A stretch of DNA of 64,000 bases from an uncultured bacterium (GCA_947175015.1 CAMWLE010000004.1:1-64000); one strand, 5' to 3'. Shown: positions 46,845 through 56,189, counted from the first letter of the stretch. Translations and numbers: made by a program. The notes: a model not told the origin generated them from the letters alone.

Positions 46845-47793
46845 AGCAGGAGAGAGACTGTACAACGGTCTTGTGAAAGAAAATCCTACTTTTGTGTTAA
46901 TGTTGGGAATGTGTCCTACATTGGCAGTCACTACTTCGGCCATGAATGGTTTGGGGATGGGACTTACCACCATGGTGGTTTTGGCGTTGAGCAACTTAAT
47001 CATCTCGTTGTTGAGAAATATGATTCCCAATAGAGTGCGTATTCCTGCATTTATAGTGATTATTGCCTCCTTTGTAACGGCAGTACAACTGCTTTTAGAG
47101 GCATACATTCCATCCCTGAATAAATCTCTGGGTGTATATATTCCTCTGATTGTGGTAAACTGTATTATTTTGGGGCGGGCGGAAAGCTATGCTTATTCCA
47201 ATCCGCCGGTTCCTTCACTGTTTGATGGGATTGGCATGGGACTTGGATTTACTTTTGCGTTGACTTGTATCGGTGCCGTTCGGGAACTCATAGGGGCCGG
47301 AGAATTGTTTGGTTTTGCGTTGATGCCGGATTCTTTTGAACCTGTCAGGATTTTCGGGCAGGCGCCGGGAGCCTTTTTCGTTCTGGCCGCGTTGGTGGCT
47401 TTGCAGAATTACATAAAAAATGTCAGGAAGAAAAAAGGAAAATCTTATGAGAAGATTGGTTCCGGATGCACTGAGGATTGTGTCAACTGTGGTGATGTGA
47501 GTTGCAAGAAACGGTTCTATGATGCGGACGCTGTTGATAAGGGTGGTCAGGCAATCAAAAGCCCATCAGAGAAAAAGTCCGGCAAGGGTGGGCAGGCAAC
47601 AGAAAGCTCGCCGGAGAAAAAGTCCGGCAAAGTAAATCAGGAACAAGAAAGCGCAGCAGAAGAGCGCGGTGAAAAATCAGCAGCCGACAATATGCAGGAA
47701 CAGGACAGAAAAGGAAGTATGAAAAACGAAAGTCCGCGGGAAGCGGGTCATGTTGCTGAGAAAACGCAGGCTACAGAGAAGGAGGAGAGGTAA
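46837..47793 (+). CDS. rnfE: Rnf electron transport complex subunit E with long hydrophilic tail
   Basis: A 318-residue protein. Residues 1-200 are the normal six-helix RnfE (ENPTFVLMLGMCPTLAVTTS). A further ~118 residues are atypical: a Cys cluster (CTEDCVNCGDVSCKKRF), then highly charged Lys/Glu/Ser/Gln low-complexity sequence with an imperfect duplication of GGQAxxSxxEKKSGK. Usual RnfE proteins are about 200 residues. The tail should be cytoplasmic, and the cysteines could bind metal or a cluster; that is inference. ATG 46837 follows GGAGG. Confidence 0.93.
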   Translation: MNKAGERLYNGLVKENPTFVLMLGMCPTLAVTTSAMNGLGMGLTTMVVLALSNLIISLLRNMIPNRVRIPAFIVIIASFVTAVQLLLEAYIPSLNKSLGVYIPLIVVNCIILGRAESYAYSNPPVPSLFDGIGMGLGFTFALTCIGAVRELIGAGELFGFALMPDSFEPVRIFGQAPGAFFVLAALVALQNYIKNVRKKKGKSYEKIGSGCTEDCVNCGDVSCKKRFYDADAVDKGGQAIKSPSEKKSGKGGQATESSPEKKSGKVNQEQESAAEERGEKSAADNMQEQDRKGSMKNESPREAGHVAEKTQATEKEER

Positions 47794-48378
47794 ATGGAAA
47801 ACGTAAAAGAATTGCTGCTCATTTTAATCGGCTCTTCTCTGGTAAGCAATGTGGTACTCAGCCAGTTCTTAGGTTTGTGCCCGTTCCTGGGGGTATCAAA
47901 GAAGACAAATACGGCTGCAGGCATGGGAACCGCCGTTATTTTTGTCATTACTCTTGCCAGTGCAGTGGCCGGGGTTATTTATAAGTATGTACTCCAAAGA
48001 TTTCATGTGGAGTATCTGAGAACCATTGTGTTTATATTGGTGATCGCGGCGCTGGTGCAGTTCGTGGAGATGTTCCTGCGGAAAGCAATGCCCGCGCTGT
48101 ATGAGGCTTTGGGCGTATATCTGCCGTTGATTACTACCAATTGTGCCGTACTTGGTGTAGCAATAACAAATGTACAGAAGGAATACGGAATTTTGACAGG
48201 TATTGTAAATGGTTTTGCTACTGCAGTAGGGTTTACGATAGCGATTGTGATTCTTGCAGGAATCCGTGAAAAGTTGGAGTACAATGACATACCGGAATCT
48301 TTTCGGGGTATGCCTCTGGTGCTGCTGACGGCGGGGCTGATGGCCATTGCTTTTTGCGGATTTTCAGGTCTGCTGTAG
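47794..48378 (+). CDS. rnfA: Rnf electron transport complex subunit A
   Basis: A 194-residue six-helix subunit related to RnfE but with opposite topology. The typical opening is LVSNVVLSQFLGLCPFLGVS, and PLITTNCAVLGVAI carries the conserved Cys region thought to share a [2Fe-2S] cluster with RnfE. It starts directly after the rnfE stop codon. Confidence 0.96.
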   Translation: MENVKELLLILIGSSLVSNVVLSQFLGLCPFLGVSKKTNTAAGMGTAVIFVITLASAVAGVIYKYVLQRFHVEYLRTIVFILVIAALVQFVEMFLRKAMPALYEALGVYLPLITTNCAVLGVAITNVQKEYGILTGIVNGFATAVGFTIAIVILAGIREKLEYNDIPESFRGMPLVLLTAGLMAIAFCGFSGLL

Positions 48379-48394
48379 AAAGGAGATTAGACAG

Positions 48395-49201
48395 ATGAGT
48401 ATAACGGGTATTTGGGCTGCTGCCGCCGTAGTGGGGGTCGTAGGCATCTTTGTAGGTCTCTTTTTGGGAGTAGCCGGTATCTGGTTTAAGGTGAAGGTGG
48501 ATGAAAAGGAAGAGGCGGTGCTGGCAGCATTGCCGGGAAATAATTGCGGTGGCTGCGGCTATGCCGGTTGTTCCGGTCTTGCGGCTGCCATAGCGAAAGG
48601 AGAAGCGGCTGTGAATGCCTGCCCTGTGGGAGGCGCTGCAGTGGGTGAGAAAATTGCCGCCATTATGGGAGTGGAGGCCGGAAGTTCGACGCACATGGTG
48701 GCATTTGTTGCCTGTCAGGGAGATTGTAACAAGGTGACGCAGGATTATGAGTATTATGGGGCCAGGGATTGCCGGGTGATGAGTTTTGTGCCGGGAGGCG
48801 GTCCCAAAGCCTGCAGCAGCGGCTGTCTTGGATATGGTACCTGTGTTGCGGCATGTCCATTTGATGCCATTCATGTGGTGAATGGTGTTGCTGTGGTGGA
48901 CAAAGAGGCATGCAAAGCCTGCGGCAAATGTGTGGAGGCCTGTCCAAAACATTTGATCTCTTTGATTCCTTATGGGGCAAAGTACGCGGTTGCCTGCAGT
49001 TCCACGGACAAAGGGCCTGTAACCATGAAAGCCTGCCAGACAGGATGTATTGGCTGTGGTATTTGTGTGAAAAATTGTCCCAGCCAGGCGGTGTCAGTGT
49101 CGGATTTCCATGCGAAAATCGATCAGGAGAAATGCGTGGGATGTGGCGTATGTGCGGAAAAATGTCCTAAAAAGAGTATCAAAGGAGGTGAGGGCGTGTG
49201 A
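48395..49201 (+). CDS. rnfB: Rnf electron transport complex subunit B
   Basis: A 268-residue ferredoxin-oxidising subunit. One N-terminal membrane helix is followed by the RnfB cluster domain (NNCGGCGYAGCSG) and multiple ferredoxin-type clusters: CLGYGTCVAACPF, CKACGKCVEACPK, CIGCGICVKNCPS and CVGCGVCAEKCPK. ATG 48395 follows AAAGGAGA. The last gene of the cluster; its stop overlaps the GTG start of the lysozyme gene. Confidence 0.96.
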   Translation: MSITGIWAAAAVVGVVGIFVGLFLGVAGIWFKVKVDEKEEAVLAALPGNNCGGCGYAGCSGLAAAIAKGEAAVNACPVGGAAVGEKIAAIMGVEAGSSTHMVAFVACQGDCNKVTQDYEYYGARDCRVMSFVPGGGPKACSSGCLGYGTCVAACPFDAIHVVNGVAVVDKEACKACGKCVEACPKHLISLIPYGAKYAVACSSTDKGPVTMKACQTGCIGCGICVKNCPSQAVSVSDFHAKIDQEKCVGCGVCAEKCPKKSIKGGEGV

Positions 49202-50295
49202 GAATGCCTGATGATTATGATGATCACTCCGGCATGACGTCAACTGTTATATCAGCGATTATAGCGGTGACGACTTTTGTGTTGGTGATTTTGATTGTAG
49301 TAGTGTATTTGAATGACAGAAATACGCATGGCGGAAATCATACTGTGCAAAATTCATCGGTGCAGACATCAGGGGGAGCGGTTTCTTCTACAACCAATCA
49401 TACGGAAATTGAAGAATTGCTGACAGGCAGTACCTTAAGTCCTGATGATTTTGATTTCTGGGATATGTATCCGGAACCTACAGAAGAGCCTTTGCCTTCG
49501 GAAACGCCTGTGGTAGTAGTGGAGGACCCTTCCACCGACGGAAAGCATACCCTGATAAAATATTCGGATGGCAGGGAGGAATGGGTATTGATCAGTCCTT
49601 ATTTGCCAAAACATGAGTTTGATTTTACGAAATTGGTATGTCAATCTAATCTGATGAAATATTATGAAAATGGCAGAAAGACTTCTTTTGTGGGAGTGGA
49701 TATTTCCAAACAGCAGGATTATGTGGATTTTAACAGAGTGAAAAAGGCAGGGATTGATTTTGTGATGATTCGTGTGGGCGCCAGGGGATATGGAACAGGA
49801 CAATTGTCAATTGATGACAATTTTACAGATAATATGAAGCGGGCGCTGGACGCGGGTCTGGATGTAGGTGTATATTTCTTTTCGCAGGCAGTCAATACGG
49901 ATGAGGCCATAGAAGAGGCTAATATGGTGATTGCGAATTTACAGGAGTATCAGATTACCTATCCCATTGCTTATGACATGGAACTTATCCCAAATGATAC
50001 AGCCAGGACGGATATGCTAAGCAAATCGGAGAAAACGGATATTGCCAAAGCATTTTTAGACACCATTGCGGGGGCAGGGTATAAGACCATGCTGTACGGC
50101 AATAAGGAATGGCTGATCAGAGAAATTGACATGTCAAAACTGACAGCTTATGATGTGTGGTTTTCTCAGGCAGAGGATATTCCTGATTATCCCTATAAAT
50201 TTACCATGTGGCAGTATAGTTTTGAGGGTTCTGTGGATGGAATTTCAGGATATGTGAATATGAATATCAGTTTTGTAAATTATGCAGATAAGTAG
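49198..50295 (+). CDS. Membrane-anchored GH25 lysozyme
   Basis: A 365-residue protein starting at GTG 49198 overlapping the rnfB stop (GTGA), with AGGAGGTGA just upstream. An N-terminal membrane segment (about 17-40) is followed by a Ser/Thr/Pro linker and a glycoside hydrolase 25 domain from about residue 160: FVGVDISKQQDYVDF, VMIRVGARGYGTG, GVYFFSQAVN and PIAYDMEL with the catalytic acidic residues, ending in FTMWQYSFEGSVDGI. It cleaves peptidoglycan at the outer membrane face. Co-transcription with rnf is likely positional only. Confidence 0.92.
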   Translation: MRMPDDYDDHSGMTSTVISAIIAVTTFVLVILIVVVYLNDRNTHGGNHTVQNSSVQTSGGAVSSTTNHTEIEELLTGSTLSPDDFDFWDMYPEPTEEPLPSETPVVVVEDPSTDGKHTLIKYSDGREEWVLISPYLPKHEFDFTKLVCQSNLMKYYENGRKTSFVGVDISKQQDYVDFNRVKKAGIDFVMIRVGARGYGTGQLSIDDNFTDNMKRALDAGLDVGVYFFSQAVNTDEAIEEANMVIANLQEYQITYPIAYDMELIPNDTARTDMLSKSEKTDIAKAFLDTIAGAGYKTMLYGNKEWLIREIDMSKLTAYDVWFSQAEDIPDYPYKFTMWQYSFEGSVDGISGYVNMNISFVNYADK

Positions 50296-50387
50296 TGTGA
50301 GATGCCTTATATTACACTTTTTGCGTGTGTTAGGGATGAATGCTTCCTGTCAGTGAAAGTTCGGAATTCGTCTGGTTGTGATAAGAA

Positions 50388-51239
50388 TCAGGGGCGATAT
50401 TCCGTAATGCGCGGTGAAATATACAGATTTGAATAAATTTCAGCATATTTTCTTGGAGAAAGGTCTTCTATATAGTTCTGAGGGAAATTTTTAGATAGTC
50501 CATTTTTCTTCAAAATATCCACGGCTTTGTTATAGGCAATAGCGGCTTCTGTTTCTGAGGGGTAGCGGCCTACCAAATAGTTTCCTTTGATATGAATTCG
50601 GACAGTATAATGGTACTGTCCGTTTTTTTGTTCTAAAGAGACACCATGATAGATATTTAGTATTTCCAGATTTTCACGGCGAAAATCGTTTGTATCTCCG
50701 TTAATAAAGCGGAAATCACGCCCTTCTTTGGCATAAGGTTTGATGCCGTATCTGGTGACAATGCTGATCTGTGAGCCGTGATCTGCCACAAAATAGTGAT
50801 TGCCGCGACACATGATTTTATGAGTAGCATAATAAAACAGGTCATCAGGGTCAAATTTCAAAGTCTGTGACGGAGATAGATAATAATAGAAAAAATTTTT
50901 TGACATATAAATTGGGTTGCCGGAATAGACACCATTATCCCGGAAATTCAGTAGAGAAATCCACTTCTCAAATGCAAGAGGCGAGGAACTATGATAGGAA
51001 TTCACAGTAACTTCCGGAGTCTGCAGAAGGCGGATTCCTTCCACATAAGCAGCATGAGCATCCTGTGCGGCAGGAAAGCTGCCTAAACTGATATGCTTAC
51101 ATCTGTATGTCAAAGAAGCACGATAATACATTTCCCCGCTCTTTTTTGTAGCCGGAAAAACGCCCTCCAGGTGAGAGTGATTCTGAATATTATTTTGGCT
51201 GTTGGCATTGGATGATTTTTTCATGGAATTTTCTTTCAT
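50388..51239 (-). CDS. AP2-like DNA-binding protein with degenerate HNH-like centre
   Basis: A 283-residue protein with two AP2-type half domains flanking a central module. AP2-like motifs are ISLGSFPAAQDAHAAYVEGI near residue 50 and LVGRYPSETEAAIAYNKAV near 215. The centre, FRFINGDTNDFRRENLEIL, has the INGDxxDFRxENLE pattern of homing-endonuclease HNH proteins but lacks the histidines expected of an active site. Such proteins are usually mobile nucleases; this one looks like a domesticated DNA-binding form. No mobile element surrounds it. A TATAAT on the minus strand (51305-51310) is a possible -10. Confidence 0.7.
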   Translation of the reverse strand: MKENSMKKSSNANSQNNIQNHSHLEGVFPATKKSGEMYYRASLTYRCKHISLGSFPAAQDAHAAYVEGIRLLQTPEVTVNSYHSSSPLAFEKWISLLNFRDNGVYSGNPIYMSKNFFYYYLSPSQTLKFDPDDLFYYATHKIMCRGNHYFVADHGSQISIVTRYGIKPYAKEGRDFRFINGDTNDFRRENLEILNIYHGVSLEQKNGQYHYTVRIHIKGNYLVGRYPSETEAAIAYNKAVDILKKNGLSKNFPQNYIEDLSPRKYAEIYSNLYISPRITEYRP

Positions 51240-51442
51240 TTTTTCTCAGGATAGATATATTTTAGGGACAAACTTCATATATTGATATATCGGATAGATT
51301 AAGGATTATACTTAGCATGTCCTTGACAGTTGAGAATGAATCTTAAGGTCTAAACATGTTATAGGGGGCTCTCAAGATCTGTGCACCGAGAGTACTTCAC
51401 ACTTTAGTGCCGTCGCGCAGCGGCTTTGAATAGGAGGAGAAA

Positions 51443-52117
51443 ATGTATAGGAAAGCAGTGAGTTTTCTGATAATGCTTAGTTTTTTGTTTTGGGCCTGTT
51501 CTTGTTGTATCAAAGGAATGAATTTAGTCAAACTATATACGGAACCAGTGATGACACTTACAATAGAATTAAAGGAATTAGACAAGAAAGCCGGGGAGAA
51601 AGAAAAGGAGTGCGTGCAGGAAGAGCAATTATCTGCGACCGGAGTGCAAAGCACGCTGGGAATTGTGGACTCTGCCATTTCTGAGCAAAGGGTGATTGAT
51701 TTCTGTATCCTGGAGCAGAAATACATATATGAACTGCCGGAAGAAGAACTGGAGGTTTTGCTGCGAATTGTGGAGGCAGAGGCAGGTACGGAAGACGAGG
51801 AAGGTAAACTGCTGGTGGCGAACGTGGTGTTGAATCGATTGACGGACGATCAATTTCCCGATACCATAGCAGGCGTGGTATTTCAGAAGGAAAATGGCAT
51901 AGCACAGTTTTCTCCGATTGTTGATGGTGCATACTATCAAGTGGAAATCAGTGATGAAACGATCAATGCTGTGGAGAGAGCGCTTTTAGGAGAAGATATC
52001 TCACAGGGAGCTTTATATTTTGCTGCCAGAAAATATGCGGATAACACCAAAATGAAATGGTTTGATGAGAATTTGAACTATTTATTTGTGCATGGTGGGC
52101 ATGAATTTTTTAAGTAA
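51443..52117 (+). CDS. Cell wall hydrolase, SleB/CwlJ family
   Basis: A 224-residue protein with an N-terminal hydrophobic signal segment (VSFLIMLSFLFWACSCC, possibly a non-canonical lipobox). A short spacer precedes the Hydrolase_2 catalytic domain from about residue 110: LLRIVEAEAGTEDEEGKLLV (catalytic Glu region), VANVVLNRL, GIAQFSPIVDG and ALYFAARK. The family contains spore-cortex lytic enzymes and vegetative homologues; the size and lack of a peptidoglycan-binding repeat fit CwlJ-like forms. GGAGGAG precedes the ATG. The leader (51370-51430) contains small GC-rich dyads of unknown role. Confidence 0.9.
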   Translation: MYRKAVSFLIMLSFLFWACSCCIKGMNLVKLYTEPVMTLTIELKELDKKAGEKEKECVQEEQLSATGVQSTLGIVDSAISEQRVIDFCILEQKYIYELPEEELEVLLRIVEAEAGTEDEEGKLLVANVVLNRLTDDQFPDTIAGVVFQKENGIAQFSPIVDGAYYQVEISDETINAVERALLGEDISQGALYFAARKYADNTKMKWFDENLNYLFVHGGHEFFK

Positions 52118-52165
52118 GAGATTTCTGACTTCTGGAAGATGATTGTGCCGCAGGAAGAAATTTCA

Positions 52166-52194
52166 TTGAAAAATCTATAAGCCTGTGCTATGAT
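52166..52194 (+). promoter_or_regulatory. Sigma-A type promoter
   Basis: TTGAAA (52166-52171), a 17-base spacer and TATGAT (52189-52194), about 107 bases before the HipA-like gene. Confidence 0.7.
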
Positions 52195-52301
52195 AGTAGA
52201 TAGGGCAGGATAATTCTCAAAATGAGTGTGTGATAACATCATGTATTCATATCATTGGGAGTATTTACATATAGGGGATAGAATTACGAAGGTGAGACAA
52301 A

Positions 52302-53426
52302 ATGTACTTGATGTTAAGAGATTCGGAAGTATTGTATTTTGATTTAGAGGATTTTATTGTAGAAACGATCAGAGAGGATTTACTTCCTTTCTGTTTGAGG
52401 TCCAACATCAGACAACCAACTTGCAACAAGAATATCCTGCATAATATCCAGGAAGTGAAAAGTTATCTGAGCAGCCGGGTACTTTCTCTGTCAAGAGATA
52501 ATGCAAAACAGATTTATGCAGCATTTCAGATACCTCAGATCGATTCTATTGACAACAGAGTGGATATCTGTATCAAATGTAAAGGAGTATCCATACAGGA
52601 TAGTTATTGGATCAAAGATGATAAGGAAGAAGTAACCTGGTCTCATATTAATATCCGGCAAAATAAGCTGAGGGATATTGTCGATTTGTCTTTAAGTGGG
52701 TTTAATCCCACAATCACAACAAACAACATCTGTCCGGAATTGACTACTAAGGGACTATTTCGGAAAGGTTGGATTCGGTTAGGTGACAATCTATATCTGC
52801 TGAAATCAGACAAAACCCGCGATTATGTGAATACAAGAATGGAAGTTCTGGCATCTGATATTTTGGGATGTTTCAAGAACAGGATTGATAGTGTGGCTTA
52901 TGTGAGTGACATGAAGAATACGGTAGATGGTGAAGTGATGGTTTCTATCTGCAGAAATTTTGTAGAAGAGGAATATTCGTTTGTGGAAGCATGGGAGGTT
53001 ATGGAATATTTAAGAAGATGTGGTAAGGATTTCATTACATACTGTATGGAGCATTGGGGGCAACAGTTTGCCAGTATTCCCGTGTTGGATTATATTGTTG
53101 TCAACACGGACAGGCATACACAGAACTATGGTTTCCTTATGAACAATGAAACTGGTAAGCTGGTGTATTTGGCGCCATTATTTGACTTTAATTGTGCTCT
53201 GACTGCGGACTATTTTCATAGAGAGGCCGCTGATACACTGAGCCAGATGTTCAATACAGCGGACACATTAAAGGAATTGGCATATCGCTTTAGGAAAGAC
53301 ACAAATATGATTTTCTATGAAGAAAAATTTATGCGATTATCCAGAAGTGTGGCAAATCAAAAGTATCGACATATTTTTGACAGGGTATATGCGAGGATTC
53401 AGGAGATGGAGATTATTGTGAAATAG
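52302..53426 (+). CDS. HipA-like kinase-fold protein
   Basis: A 374-residue cytoplasmic protein. The C-terminal half carries HipA-type kinase motifs: NLYLLKSDKTRDYVNTRMEV (possible ATP-binding Lys), VLDYIVVNTDRHTQNYGFLM (catalytic loop) and YLAPLFDFNCAL (metal-binding Asp). The N-terminal ~150 residues are not recognised. There is no HipB-like antitoxin beside it, so a toxin-antitoxin role is unsupported. It has its own promoter and terminator. Target unknown. Confidence 0.72.
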   Translation: MYLMLRDSEVLYFDLEDFIVETIREDLLPFCLRSNIRQPTCNKNILHNIQEVKSYLSSRVLSLSRDNAKQIYAAFQIPQIDSIDNRVDICIKCKGVSIQDSYWIKDDKEEVTWSHINIRQNKLRDIVDLSLSGFNPTITTNNICPELTTKGLFRKGWIRLGDNLYLLKSDKTRDYVNTRMEVLASDILGCFKNRIDSVAYVSDMKNTVDGEVMVSICRNFVEEEYSFVEAWEVMEYLRRCGKDFITYCMEHWGQQFASIPVLDYIVVNTDRHTQNYGFLMNNETGKLVYLAPLFDFNCALTADYFHREAADTLSQMFNTADTLKELAYRFRKDTNMIFYEEKFMRLSRSVANQKYRHIFDRVYARIQEMEIIVK

Positions 53427-53435
53427 GTATTATTT

Positions 53436-53460
53436 GCGTCTGATAAGGCGCTGTTTTTAT
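53436..53460 (+). terminator. Short terminator
   Basis: GCGTC (53436-53440) pairs with GGCGC (53447-53451), followed by TGTTTTTAT. The stem is short but the T-run is good. Confidence 0.5.
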
Positions 53461-53495
53461 AAATTACCGACTTAAATAGTCAGATGGGGGTTAAA

Positions 53496-53780
53496 ATGAC
53501 AGGTTTGATAAATTTAATGGAAGAAACAGTATTAGAAAAGATTGACCAGTTATGGCCGAATACGGAATATTGTAAATGTGAACGCTGCAGAATGGATATC
53601 GCTGCCTATGCGTTGAACCGGCTTCCGGCGCAATATGTACAATCGTTGAAGGGAAAAGTGTATTATCGGTTTGAATCAACTCAGATACAGAGGGATATTG
53701 AGGTGACGGTAGCTGTAAGCCAGGGAATCGAAATTGTGGGAAAAGCACCGCATAAAAATATAAATGGGCAGGAAGGGTGA
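53496..53780 (+). CDS. ComFB family protein
   Basis: A 94-residue protein from ATG 53496 (GGGGG just upstream; ATG 53484 is an alternative). It matches the late-competence ComFB pattern: LMEETVLEKIDQLWPN, CKCERCRMDIAAYALNRLP and AQYV. The two CxxC-like pairs may bind zinc. ComFB homologues lie in competence operons of Bacillus, and some bind cyclic dinucleotides; here no comF genes accompany it. Confidence 0.8.
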   Translation: MTGLINLMEETVLEKIDQLWPNTEYCKCERCRMDIAAYALNRLPAQYVQSLKGKVYYRFESTQIQRDIEVTVAVSQGIEIVGKAPHKNINGQEG

Positions 53781-53784
53781 CTGC

Positions 53785-53813
53785 TTGCATATGGTGCGGA
53801 TTTGTGGTATACT
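53785..53813 (+). promoter_or_regulatory. Sigma-A type promoter of thrC
   Basis: TTGCAT (53785-53790), a 17-base spacer and TATACT (53808-53813), 36 bases before ATG 53849. Confidence 0.75.
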
Positions 53814-53848
53814 TGCCCGAAAAGACAAGAGATCAAAGGAGATTCTAT

Positions 53849-55336
53849 ATGGAAATATTATACAAAAGCACCCGGGGAGCGGGCGCTGCAGTCAAGGCTT
53901 CGCAGGCGATTTTAAAAGGACTGTCCGATGATGGAGGACTCTTTGTACCGGAGCAGATACCCTCATTGGATAAAAGCCTAAAGGAATTGGCGGAGATGGA
54001 TTATCGGCAGATTGCCTATGAGGTAATGAAGCTCTATCTTACTGATTTCACGGAAGAGGAGCTGAGAAACTGTATTGATAAAGCATATGATTCAAAATTT
54101 GATACAGAAGTTATCGCTCCGCTGGCGGAGGCGGGCGGCGCCTATTACATGGAACTGTTTCATGGTGCAACCATAGCATTTAAAGATATGGCCTTATCCA
54201 TTCTGCCGCATTTGATGACTACTTCGGCACGCAAAAATAATGTGAAGAATGAAATCGTGATTCTCACTGCCACATCCGGAGATACCGGGAAGGCAGCATT
54301 GGCAGGATTTGCCGATGTGGAGGGAACCAAAATCATTGTATTTTATCCCAAGGATGGTGTCAGCCCTATTCAGGAGAAGCAAATGGTAACGCAGAAGGGT
54401 GCCAATACCTTGGTGGTGGGGATTCACGGAAATTTTGATGATGCCCAGACAGGTGTAAAAAGGCTTTTCGCTGACAGAAAACTGGCTGAAGAAATGGACA
54501 GGAAGGGAATCCAGTTTTCCTCAGCCAACTCGATTAACATAGGGCGGCTTGTGCCTCAGATATGTTATTATGTTCACGCCTATGCTACGCTGCTGCGGGA
54601 AGGAAAAATTGCGGAAGGCGAGCAGATGAACGTAGTGGTGCCCACCGGCAATTTTGGCAATATCCTGGCGGCATTTTATGCGAAGAACATGGGATTGCCC
54701 ATTGGCAAACTCATCTGTGCCTCCAATGATAACAAAGTGCTTTATGACTTTTTCCGCACAGGAACATATGACAAAAACAGAGAGTTTGTATTGACATCTT
54801 CTCCTTCCATGGACATTTTGATTTCCAGCAATCTGGAGAGACTGATTTATCACATTGCCGGAAATGACGCCGGGAAAAACAGAGAGCTGATGATGGCTTT
54901 AAACGGTGAAGGCAGATATGAGATTACGGAGGAAATGAAGGGAAATCTGACAGATTTTTATGGCAATTATGCAACGGAAGCTGAAACCGCAGCAGAAATC
55001 AATCGTTTGTATCAGATGTGTGGTTATGTCATTGATACGCATACAGCAGTGGCTTCTGCAGTATATCAGAAGTATGTGGAGGAAACCGGAGACAGGACAA
55101 AGGTTGTCATTGCTTCTACGGCAAGTCCTTTCAAATTTACCAGAAGCGTAATGAATGCCATTGATGCAAAATACGATGCAATGGGAGATTTCGCGCTGGT
55201 GGATGAATTATCCGGTTTGGCTAAGGTGGAAGTTCCCAGGGCCATTGAAGAGATTCGCACTGCGCCCGTAATACACGAGAAGCAATGTGATGTGGATCAG
55301 ATGAAGGATGTGGTAAAAGAATTTTTGCAGAGGTAG
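53849..55336 (+). CDS. thrC: Threonine synthase
   Basis: A 495-residue PLP enzyme converting O-phosphohomoserine to threonine. It begins MEILYKSTRGAGAAV; the PLP-binding Lys lies in ATIAFKDMALSILPHLM, and VVPTGNFGNILAAFYAKNMG is the phosphate/PLP region. The promoter at 53785-53813 and AAAGGAGA before 53849 exclude the longer frame starting at 53777. Confidence 0.95.
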   Translation: MEILYKSTRGAGAAVKASQAILKGLSDDGGLFVPEQIPSLDKSLKELAEMDYRQIAYEVMKLYLTDFTEEELRNCIDKAYDSKFDTEVIAPLAEAGGAYYMELFHGATIAFKDMALSILPHLMTTSARKNNVKNEIVILTATSGDTGKAALAGFADVEGTKIIVFYPKDGVSPIQEKQMVTQKGANTLVVGIHGNFDDAQTGVKRLFADRKLAEEMDRKGIQFSSANSINIGRLVPQICYYVHAYATLLREGKIAEGEQMNVVVPTGNFGNILAAFYAKNMGLPIGKLICASNDNKVLYDFFRTGTYDKNREFVLTSSPSMDILISSNLERLIYHIAGNDAGKNRELMMALNGEGRYEITEEMKGNLTDFYGNYATEAETAAEINRLYQMCGYVIDTHTAVASAVYQKYVEETGDRTKVVIASTASPFKFTRSVMNAIDAKYDAMGDFALVDELSGLAKVEVPRAIEEIRTAPVIHEKQCDVDQMKDVVKEFLQR

Positions 55337-55429
55337 AAAACGCATTCCAAAGGGCATAATAATCAGGAAGAGAACGAATTCAAAAAGGCTTAAAATCAGG
55401 AAGGGAACAGAAATTTGGAAGGAAACATA

Positions 55430-56104
55430 TTGGACCAACATACAATGAATGAAATGCTGCGGAAAGTGGATCATACATTATTAAAAGCCTATGCAACATG
55501 GGAGGACATCCGAAAGCTCTGTGAGGAAGCAGTGGAATATCATACGGCAAGTGTGTGTGTTCCTCCTTCTTATATTAAAAGGATTCATGATACTTATGGA
55601 GACCGTTTGACCATTTGTACAGTGGTGGGTTTTCCTTTAGGTTACAGTGTCACGGAGGCAAAGCTGGCTGAAGTGGAGCAGGCATTGAAAGATGGCTGTG
55701 ATGAAATTGATATGGTGATTAACATTGGTGATGTGAAGAATGGACACTATGAGAAGGTGGAGCAGGAAATCCGGACCTTGAAGAAGGCTTGCGGGGATCA
55801 TATTTTGAAGGTCATTATTGAGACCTGTTACCTTACAAAGGAAGAAAAAATTGCCATGTGCAAGGCTGTCACCAATGCCGGCGCAGATTATATCAAGACT
55901 TCCACGGGCTTTGGCACAGGCGGCGCAATCAAAGAGGATGTGGAGCTTTTCAGAGAACATATCGGGCCTGATGTGAAGATTAAGGCGGCGGGAGGAATCT
56001 CCACATTGGAGGACTTAAAACTGTTTATTCAGTTGGGGTGTGACCGTGTGGGTACATCCAAAGCGGTGGGGTTATGTATAGAGGCTTCCAAGGCAGAAGA
56101 TTGA
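55430..56104 (+). CDS. deoC: Deoxyribose-phosphate aldolase
   Basis: A class I aldolase of about 224 residues that splits 2-deoxyribose-5-phosphate. Motifs: RKVDHTLLKAYATW, ASVCVPPSYIKRI, CTVVGFPLGY, DEIDMVINIGDVKNG, VIIETCYLT and DYIKTSTGFGTGGA with the Schiff-base Lys. The start is uncertain: TTG 55430 has GGAAGG 7 bases upstream, TTG 55415 and ATG 55445 are also possible. No other nucleoside-catabolism genes are adjacent. Confidence 0.94.
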   Translation: MDQHTMNEMLRKVDHTLLKAYATWEDIRKLCEEAVEYHTASVCVPPSYIKRIHDTYGDRLTICTVVGFPLGYSVTEAKLAEVEQALKDGCDEIDMVINIGDVKNGHYEKVEQEIRTLKKACGDHILKVIIETCYLTKEEKIAMCKAVTNAGADYIKTSTGFGTGGAIKEDVELFREHIGPDVKIKAAGGISTLEDLKLFIQLGCDRVGTSKAVGLCIEASKAED

Positions 56105-56189
56105 ATCGGGATGAAATTTTGGTAGTTTGTGGATGCGCGGAAATAAAGTGCAGGAATTAAGCATATGTGAAAGGAAGTAAGATATCATC

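Noticed and set aside
52302..53780. HipA-like gene plus ComFB gene as a toxin-antitoxin pair
   Set aside because: A terminator and about 70 bases separate them, the ComFB-like protein is not a HipB-type helix-turn-helix, and the gene order is antitoxin-last rather than the usual hipBA.
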